The notes beneath the pieces were generated by a model. That model was not told the DNA's origin, did no database searches, and saw only the letters and a list, made by a program, of their open reading frames with translations. Positions 57,155 to 64,000 of a stretch of DNA of 64,000 nucleotides are shown here, piece by piece. Positions within the stretch are counted from its first letter, which is position 1, and every line of letters starts with the position of its first letter. Made by a program: the position numbers and the translations under genes. The DNA is from Odontocerum albicorne (Eukaryota; Arthropoda; Insecta; Trichoptera; Odontoceridae): NCBI GenBank assembly GCA_949825065.1, contig OX463855.1, forward strand, positions 39,690,301 through 39,754,300, in the 5' to 3' direction.

Positions 57155-57167
57155 CTGTAAAGTTTGA

Positions 57168-57318
57168 TTACTGTTTCTGTTCGCTGGCAACCTCGCGCAA
57201 TTGGTACGGCACTTCGATTCCCAGCATTTGCAGCAGCTGGTGTATCGGCGACGCATTCTCACCTTGATCGTCGACATCGTCATCGTCATCGCTATCATTG
57301 TCCATCAACTGTTTACCC
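57168..57318 (-). CDS. Unidentified coding-like exon with acidic run and stop
   Basis: After an acceptor (ATCTCTAG) there are 49 codons: GKQLMDNDSDDDDDVDDQGE, then PIHQLLQMLGIEVPYQLREV, ending ASEQKQ and TAA at 57170-57168. GC content, lack of repeats and amphipathic character look like genuine coding sequence. I do not recognise the protein. It is not in PSME4 frame and its stop lies only 12 bases before the tentative PSME4 exon. It could be the last exon of a neighbouring or nested gene, a retained relic, or an assembly join. A GTGAGA donor follows the acidic run, so a shorter exon is also possible. Confidence 0.4.
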
Positions 57319-57324
57319 CTAGAG

Positions 57325-57470
57325 ATATTTAAAAACCTTATCAGCATTGGAAGGCACGCAATTGGACGGAGAGATGGCATAATCCGAGTTGCTGGCTCCA
57401 ACTGGATGCAGAGGGCCAATGATCGACAATGGTGGTGGGTCAGAAGTCTATATTCAGCAATGTCTGTACA
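57325..57470 (+). mobile_element. LINE C-terminal fragment
   Basis: RRDGIIRVAGSNWMQRANDR followed by QWWW fits the AGxxWxxxAxDRxxW tail of non-LTR reverse transcriptases. Confidence 0.6.
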
Positions 57471-57551
57471 CATATCAACATCTTTTAATGATAAAAAAAT
57501 TATAGACACATAGATACTACCATTCCAAGGCGTGGAATGGTTTACCTCTAA

Positions 57552-58051
57552 GGCCGAGGCCACACCGAAATGCTTCGTTAGGTGCTAAGCTATATTTTAC
57601 GTAACTCATATACTAAGTGACTTCATGCCTGGCCGCACCAAAGTGCTACGCACAAATTCATTTGACAGTTGAGAGCGGTTGAGTCAACACATGATGTCAC
57701 TCTCAAAACTAACCAATTTCATTATAACTTACCATCTTTATTTACTTTCTGTGCAACTTCATTCCAAAGTGATTTTATTACAGGTACATTTGTCATAATT
57801 TGCTCGATGGGTTCCACAAAGGCTCCCTTTTATACACAGCTGTCATTATAACTTCCGCCATCTTGTAAATTAACCAACACGTCTGTTCCTCAGGAGATTC
57901 ACTCGGTGACTAATCGTCATGCAACGTGGCGCGAACCGTGCAGTGTGGCCATTGCGATAGTATGCGATACGTTGGTTCACTAGGATATGTCGCTTAACTC
58001 GCAACATATCTCTAAGCATCAAACGAGGCTCCTTCCTGTGTGGCCTCAGCC
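57552..58051. mobile_element. Harbinger-type miniature element copy 2
   Basis: Same as 47707-48207 with ends GGCCGAGGCCACAC and GTGTGGCCTCAGCC; flanks TAA and TTA. Confidence 0.82.
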
Positions 58052-58054
58052 TTA

Positions 58055-58796
58055 GTGTTTGAGATACGAGTGTGTGCGCAGCTTTAGCCAGCACTTGAAA
58101 ATAATTATTTCTAAAATTTATGATGGTATATGAACATTACACATATACACTACACTTCACCTAAACAAGAATGTGTTACTATCACGTATTAGAAGATCTA
58201 CGAAGGTTTCATTGTACGAGTATCTCGACTTCCCTTGGTAAGTTTTCTGCGGTTTTCTTACCAAATATTTTTTCTAAACACATGCATATGCGGAGAAATA
58301 CCTAATATAATGATCACAGCCCCAACCTTTGTATTTTTAAGTGGTTAATAATAAGTGACCTACAGTGCCTCGCCCTTATTGTGGTGTGTAAAAATTGCTA
58401 ATGCCTCCGAAGACAAACTGTCACATTCACGCATATCTTAAGCATTCTTTCTCCACATTTATAATTTAAAATCACAATTTTCCCTCTATTTTACCTATAT
58501 GTGAGTGAACCTTTTTTGTATATCGTGTAGAGATATTGCGAAAAAGCGATAACAAACGCGATAATACAAATTTTACTACTTCTAGAGCAATAAATATTTC
58601 ACTTCGTACGTAAATTTATTACCAAACGTTTTCATACTCGACCGGCATAAAATAGACATCTGGAAAATGCCCAGAATATTTGATCAAGATGTAGCGGTCT
58701 CTATCCTATCACGACATACTCTCACATCCACCAAATTCATACACCTCCGTTTCTGTCTCTTATTCCTTGCTTTTTCTACTTTCATTAGTTTAGTTT
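58055..58796. other. Intergenic or intron sequence, nothing recognised
   Basis: I looked here for the missing 5' PSME4 exons on the minus strand and saw none. Confidence 0.45.
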
Positions 58797-58930
58797 ATAG
58801 GTTCCCAAACTGGGCAATATCGCCCACTTGTGGGCGATGAAGGATTCTTGGTGGGCAATACTAGCTTCAGGAGAATTTGGTGGGCGATGTGAGGAGTCAA
58901 ATGGACAATAACAGATTGTTGAAAAAATAA
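58797..58930. mobile_element. hAT-like left end fragment
   Basis: TAGGTTCCCAAACTGGGCAA followed by repeated GTGGGCGATG/GTGGGCAATA motifs is typical of hAT miniature element ends; no right end seen. Confidence 0.4.
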
Positions 58931-58998
58931 TGTCGTGTAAAAATGTTTTGAGCATTTTATATTATATGTAAAGCAAATAATTTTTGCATGAAATATTA

Positions 58999-60265
58999 GG
59001 GGGACCGGAAAGAAATCAAAAAAAAAGTAATACATTTAAAAATTTTATTTAAAAAAAATACAAAAAGAAATTAATCAATGAAATAGTTTCCATCGTTTTC
59101 CAAGACCTTTCTCCATCTATCAGGCAGCTTTTCAATTCCATTTTTGTAAAAAAAAAATGGTTTTTCCTTAAAAAACTTTTCGATATGATTTTTTACTTCA
59201 TCAATATTTTTGAATGTTTTATCGCGGAGGGAGTGTTCCAATGATCTGAAAAGGTGATAATCTGAGGGGGCTATGTCAGGGGAATAGGGGGGGTGAGGTA
59301 AAAGTTCCAGTCCAAGTTGCATTATTTTATTCTGGGTGATTATCGCAGTATGTGGCCGCGCGTTATCCTGTTGAAGCATCCTGGGTTGGTTATTGACCAA
59401 AAGTGGACGTTTTTTTCTTAGTTCCTCTTTCATTCTCTCCAGTTGTTGACAATAAAGAGCTGCATTAATTGTTTCTCCTGGTTTCAATAGTTCATAGTGA
59501 ACAACACCTTCGATATCCCACCATACACAGAGGAGAACCTTTTTTAGAGTCAACGTTGGTTTTGGTGTAGGAACAGCCGACTGGCCCCGAGAAAGCCATT
59601 GTTTTTTTCGTGTGGGATTATTGTACAAGACCCATTTCTCGTCGCAAGTTATTATTCTTCGAAGAAATGGGTCCACTTTATACCTGGACAAAAGGGACGT
59701 GCATATCGTTATTCGCTGCTCGAGCGCAGCTGGCGTCAACACGTGCGGAACCCAAACTCCTTGTTTATGAATTTTTCCAATGCGACTAAGATGTTCCTGC
59801 ACTGTTGACCATGGACAATCGAGTTTAATTGATAATTCAGCTATTGTTTGACGAGGGTCAGATTCAACCAATGACGTCAGCGCATCATCATCCAATTTTG
59901 TTGGTCTTCCAGTTTTAGGGGCGTTCTTCAGGTCCCTATCATTATTTTTAAATTTTTTTATCCATCTATGACATTTATTGAGTCTTAATACGTCTCCATA
60001 TGTAGCAGTAATTGTTTCTGTCACTTCTTTCGCCTTCAATCCCCGGTCAAATAAAATCAACATACAGTGGCGTAAATGTTCTTCGTCAATAGTCGGCCTT
60101 GACATTCTTCACAAACGACGGAAAAAATAATCTTTGCAAAAATAATGAATTTACAACCCTCACAAACTACTAGCACCAAAAAGCACGTGTTTTCTCTTTT
60201 GTGTCTCGACGCAGACTGACCTTAAAGTGGTACTCCCGAAAATTTTGATTTCTTTCCGGTCCCCC
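58999..60265 (-). mobile_element. Complete mariner element
   Basis: About 25-base perfect terminal inverted repeats (GGGGGACCGGAAAGAAATCA) with TA at 58997-58998 and 60266-60267; 1,267 bases, single open transposase inside. Confidence 0.94.
59071..60105 (-). CDS. Mariner transposase, uninterrupted, 344 residues
   Basis: Cut-and-paste DDE/D transposase acting on the flanking inverted repeats. The ATG at 60105 (MSRPTIDEEHLRHCMLILF) opens the N-terminal helix-turn-helix domain. A second HTH lies around residues 75-110 (TIAELSIKLDCPWSTVQEHL). The linker WVPH is at 118-121. The catalytic D,D34D triad is at about Asp155, Asp247 (QQDNARPH) and Asp282 (YSPDIAPSD). Length is normal for the family. 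Two oddities: the usual Gly before the first Asp is Cys (ITCDEKW), and the linker motif is WVPHVL where most mariners have WVPHEL. It could be active or only recently dead. Confidence 0.93.
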   Translation of the reverse strand: MSRPTIDEEHLRHCMLILFDRGLKAKEVTETITATYGDVLRLNKCHRWIKKFKNNDRDLKNAPKTGRPTKLDDDALTSLVESDPRQTIAELSIKLDCPWSTVQEHLSRIGKIHKQGVWVPHVLTPAALEQRITICTSLLSRYKVDPFLRRIITCDEKWVLYNNPTRKKQWLSRGQSAVPTPKPTLTLKKVLLCVWWDIEGVVHYELLKPGETINAALYCQQLERMKEELRKKRPLLVNNQPRMLQQDNARPHTAIITQNKIMQLGLELLPHPPYSPDIAPSDYHLFRSLEHSLRDKTFKNIDEVKNHIEKFFKEKPFFFYKNGIEKLPDRWRKVLENDGNYFID

Positions 60266-60267
60266 TA

Positions 60268-61189
60268 ATATAATGCATTTTAGGATATATTAAAATAGCC
60301 ACTTTAACCCTTTTTCCAGGTATGGGTACTTAGATAAGTAATCCAGTCACAAAAAATGGTACAACACTAATTTCTGCTAGTCATTAACCGACCAACTGTC
60401 AAAGGAAACATTTCTTTTCATGTTTCGCGACTCCGAAAATTTTATTTTCATCCCTTCTTCGAAATTTCATAATACAAAACAAATGTACTTATATTTGCTA
60501 GTACGAGTATTTAAGCTACTCCACCGTACAGTTGTATTTAGTTTAATTTCATTCGTACACTGTTCAACATACAACGAACAAAGTTAATAAGAAAGTGTTG
60601 TGAATTAACGAAAGTTTAAGAATTTATCATCGATACGAGTAATACGCATTGATTTTAATCCTACAGTGCGCAATGATGCACATGTGAATCAACCAAAGTT
60701 TTTCTAAATATTTTTGTGTTGAGTGGTATAAACAACGACTTATGCGCTCTTACAAATGTGATACAATAATCTCCATGCTTTAAAACCACATAGGTTTAAT
60801 AGAAAACTGTTTTACCAGTCAATTTGGCAGTTGAAGTTTGACTTGTTGCGCGTAGATGACTTTTGTGATTTGTTCCAGTTTGAAATCAAATTACTTTATT
60901 ATTGGTGATCAAGCTAATCTTATTTTTTTTCCTTTTATTCTTTAGTACATATGTGTCTCACAAACATTTCTTCTGGTATTCCTTCGATTTCTTGACAAAT
61001 AGAAACTTGCGAAGAAGGGCAACACTCGCCCGACATTATTTTTCACAATTAATTTAAAGGTGCAATATTATTACTTCATTTACCTATATTAATCAAAAAA
61101 TTATCTTGAAAATAAACAATGTTACGCTTAAATGAAAAACATGTGTTTCCTCTCTTTGCAAAATACTAGTCATTCAAAAAACATGCGTT
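60268..61189. other. AT-rich sequence, no gene recognised
   Basis: A short minus-strand frame near 61038-60940 (MSGECCPSSQVSICQEIEGI and on, 33 codons) has an ATG but no supporting homology. No PSME4 5' exon was found. Confidence 0.4.
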
Positions 61190-61500
61190 TCCTCTGCACC
61201 ACCCTGTACATTTTGTAGCGACCGTGCGTGCGGTCACTGAACCCACCAAGGCGACCCTTGCCCGCGCGGTCATTGAACTCGCCTGTGGCCAGTGCGAGAC
61301 GGCGCCGGGCGAAGGTCGCCCGCGCGGTCATTGAACTCACTAGTAGCGAAGAGTGAGACACCGATATATCTCTTGCCTCTCCTGCAGACCGTAGTATGAA
61401 ATGTAATGCCGTTCTATACATTATAAATACAGACGCTTACAATAAACTTTCTCTTTACTTATTTCGATCTCAACGACTTTTATTCAAACAACCTCATCCT
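61190..61500 (+). mobile_element. Possible solo LTR or promoter-like GC-rich block
   Basis: GC-rich block with three repeats of CGCGCGGTCATTGAACTC-type sequence, then TATAAATACAGACGCT and AATAAA within 40 bases, an arrangement seen in LTRs. Borders were not determined. Confidence 0.35.
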
Positions 61501-61599
61501 TCTATGCGAAACACAAGTCCCTAAAATTTCATAAAAATATTCACATATAAATAATATTAAATCATGGATTGAACAGTTTAATGTATCTAAGATATGAGC

Positions 61600-61650
61600 C
61601 GGTTGGATGGAGGAAATTTCTGTAGTATTAATAAGCTCGCCAGATGTACC
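61600..61650 (+). mobile_element. SINE 3' tail fragment, degenerate
   Basis: GCCGGTTGGATGGAGGAAAT and AATAAGCTCGCCAGATG resemble the 26990 and 14180 tails. Confidence 0.45.
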
Positions 61651-61904
61651 ATGTTTAACAATGTACAGAAGAGAATTAAAATAAAATAAATTTATTAATT
61701 ATGCAGATGCCGGGAAGTGTCTAATCTAGGTTCCTATCTTTATACTAAATTATCAAGAATACTGCGTTCGAGTCCAGAGTTATAGCGCCCTTGAAGAGAT
61801 TTATTTAGCTGATTTAGTTCTCTCGGCGTTATAACTTGGGACTCGAACGCAGTATTATTGATAAATTACCAATATCATTAGGCTATATAAATTATTCTTT
61901 TATT

Positions 61905-62095
61905 ATGTTGTTTATAGTTAAAGCATTAACATTGTGGAGGTTTAAAGACATTGTAATTTATTTTTATCAAACACTGTTTATTCCACTTTTTTTTTTTTTT
62001 CGCCTTTTTTGCCGTACTGGCATTTAATATGTTGTTTATAGTTAAAAAAAAAAAAAAAAAGTGGAATAAACAGTGTTTGATAAAAATAAATTACA
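61905..62095. mobile_element. Inverted pair of Penelope-type end sequences
   Basis: AACACTGTTTATTCCACTTT and its complement AAAGTGGAATAAACAGTGTT flank a short spacer; the left arm continues as GTGGAGGTTTAAAGACATTG as at 12130. Confidence 0.55.
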
Positions 62096-62122
62096 AAATT
62101 CTTTTATTATTTTCATTATGTA

Positions 62123-63148
62123 CCGTCAAACCCGCCAACATTGCCCATGGATGCTAACTTTGCCCAAATGAAAAAATTATCTTTGGTTGATCATAAAATT
62201 TTTTTTGAGGCAATATGGCAACTTTGAACCATTTAACAAGAAACTAAGTTATATATATTGCTGACAACACTTGGGAATTACTCTGTTCTTAGCTTCATGC
62301 AGTTGTCTACCATTTGTTCTCAAAGTTGACCCTTATTTGTGTGGTGCCAAAACACGTCCTCGGAAATTTTGTTTTTTTTTTGGTGGCTACAACTGTTTTA
62401 TGTCAGTAATTTTTATATGTATTATTAATTAGGAATCTAACATTGTTGTGGAGTATTGAATACAGCATTCATATCAGTTTTAACTAAAAAATGTAGCTGG
62501 GCAATGTTGCGTCCACATTTACAGTCTCTGCCGCCAACTTTGCCCAGCATTAGGGTTGTCACAACCGAGCAAAGCATTTTTTTTTGTTCTGTACCTATCA
62601 CTTCTTTCGAGTTTTTTGTTTTGGTAGTTTTGAAAACTCTTAAGTCACACTTGTCTGAATGTGAAATGAATAATACCTACCTATAATAATAAGATAATAA
62701 GCTGTTATGAAACTTTTTAAAAAACAAAACTGCTTTTACTTTGTGACACCCCTGCTTAAAAATGGAACAAGTATGGAAAATCCCATAAAAGGTACGGTAA
62801 CATTGCCCACCATGTTCTTCGTGAAACTATTGGTTTTTCCTTTGATTGGTTATATGGAACGGCAACTTGACCCAAATTCATATAATATCCCTTCAATACA
62901 TTCATTAAAAGGCGATTTTTCAGTGAAAAATGAAGGTGGGCAATGTTGGCGGAAATGGACCCTAATTTTGCCCGGTCAGAAAAAAAAAACATGGATTAAA
63001 CAACTCAACTGTCCCCTTGTACTACCTATAAGATAAAATAATGTCATATGTACCCAATTGTTCAATAATATTAATTATATTTCATACAGTTTTTTCTCGA
63101 AAATGCCAATTTAATGTCAAAAGCAGGCAATGTTAGCGGATTTGACGG
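62123..63148. mobile_element. TA-flanked element with repeated AACATTGCCC motif
   Basis: Ends CCGTCAAACCCGCCAACATT and complement (AATGTTAGCGGATTTGACGG), flanked by TA. The motif AACnTTGCCC or its complement recurs about ten times on both strands across about 1 kb. No transposase recognised. Confidence 0.65.
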
Positions 63149-63273
63149 TAATAAATTTGTATTACTAAATATAAAAAACAACATAATATCAGTAATTTGA
63201 TAGTAAATAGATAATTTGTATAAACATATTATGCTGTTGCATATCAACATTCGAACTTTAATAGTCTAGTTCA

Positions 63274-64000
63274 AAGATTCCAAACCAAAGTGGTCTATAT
63301 TGACAATTTTCTTACGAAAAAAAATTAATCGGGTGCAAATCACTGAACGTGAAGATTTAAGACTATACCTCACTAATTTGAAGCCAAATATTGAACCATT
63401 GCTATCAGAGCACCAGGTCCATCCCTCTCATTAACAGTATTATTTGTGTATTCATTTTATGTAAGAATTTTACTAGGTTTTGATTTGTTTCATTCTAAAG
63501 CCAAATATTTACTTGCATTTTGTGTCTTTTCAATAAAGATATGAATAAAAATTGTACATGTTTTTATTTTTTTACAATTGTCCACTCGATAAAAAAATCT
63601 TATCAAGGTGAACCAGCACCATGTCAGCTGTCAAAAATACATTTGAAGTTAATAAGTTTAAGAAAATTGAATATTAGGCAGGCAGGGGGTCTACGGAAAA
63701 CAAAAAAAATCGGCAAGTGGTTTGGGATACTATAGTCTACGCTAAAGACAGCCACGAATTGTGAACTCCCAAATAGACGCAGGAGACCCAAGAAGAGCCT
63801 ATATAAAAAAGTGGAGGACGACATGATGAGACTCGGACTATCCTCGAGTGATTGTTTTTATTTTTTTACAATTGTCCACTCGACAAAAAATCTTATCAAG
63901 GTGAACAGCATCGTGTCAGCTGTCAAAAATACATTTGAAGTTAATAAGTTTAGGAAAATTCAATATTAGGCAGGCACAGGGGGTCTACGGAAAACAAAAA
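63274..64000 (+). mobile_element. hAT copy with internal deletion and LINE insertion, runs off the window
   Basis: Left end AAAGATTCCAAACCAAAGTG, then directly the C-terminal RDFRLYLTNLKPNIE-like coding and the 3' region of the element at 8574. The 63561-63720 block is repeated from 63857. Between them, at about 63735-63856, a LINE tail (RRPKKSLYKKVEDDMMRLGL) is present. Confidence 0.7.

Noticed and set aside
57171..57262. Alternative 90-base intron joining the acidic run to the tentative PSME4 exon
   Set aside because: Phases would fit, but the acceptor side lacks any pyrimidine tract and the intervening sequence itself looks coding.
60940..61038. 33-codon minus-strand frame MSGECCPSSQVSICQEIEGI as PSME4 first exon
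   Set aside because: No similarity to the PSME4 N-terminus and no suitable donor.
61170..61421. 83-codon minus-strand frame in GC-rich block as a gene
   Set aside because: Composed of repeated CGCGGTCATTGAACTC units next to TATA and AATAAA signals; LTR-like rather than coding.
1..64000. CRISPR array, prokaryotic defence island or integrated virus
   Set aside because: Repeats are contiguous tandems without spacers; all recognisable coding is PSME4 or transposon; no viral structural or replication genes seen.

Overview
The window looks like one very intron-rich, AT-rich insect locus (probably Lepidoptera, but the order is a guess from overall character). It has spliceosomal introns, tRNA-derived SINEs, mariner, piggyBac-type, hAT, Harbinger and Penelope elements, and no operon-like structure. 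No bacterial or viral gene cluster, rRNA, genuine tRNA gene or CRISPR array was seen.

One host gene accounts for almost all convincing host coding sequence: PSME4 (PA200/Blm10), the ATP-independent proteasome activator, on the minus strand. I placed 22 exons from about 57154 down to the stop codon at 465. The first is tentative, and every splice phase in the chain is compatible with its neighbour. They encode roughly 1,810 residues. The 5' end (in human PSME4, about the first 140-150 residues) was not found and may lie beyond base 64000 or in short exons I could not recognise. The C-terminus ends in Tyr-Tyr-Ala, the tail that docks in the 20S alpha ring. Exons at 11877-12081 and 8266-8524 encode an enlarged, low-complexity linker with an in-frame 18-base tandem repeat.

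The rest of the window is introns filled with repeats. There are about a dozen mariner copies at all stages of decay, one with an uninterrupted 344-residue transposase (59071-60105). There is a Tc1-like relic and at least nine TTAA-flanked piggyBac-type miniature elements. hAT and Harbinger-type elements have readable target-site duplications, and there is a solo LTR. Several LINE reverse transcriptase tails include two near-identical copies at 9111-9892 and 27390-28129. Penelope-like pieces carry a hammerhead-like core, and there are also tRNA-SINEs and about ten tandem-repeat arrays.

Several insertions are nested with exact duplications: solo LTR in mariner, LINE in hAT, piggyBac-type in hAT, and mariner in LINE. 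Several sit within 30-45 bases of PSME4 splice sites. An unexplained coding-like exon at 57168-57318 with its own stop lies 12 bases from the tentative PSME4 exon. I do not see a clearly new biological system. The best leads are the hammerhead-like Penelope motifs, the PSME4 linker expansion, the LINE that duplicated a branch-site region, and the repeated-motif element at 62123-63148.
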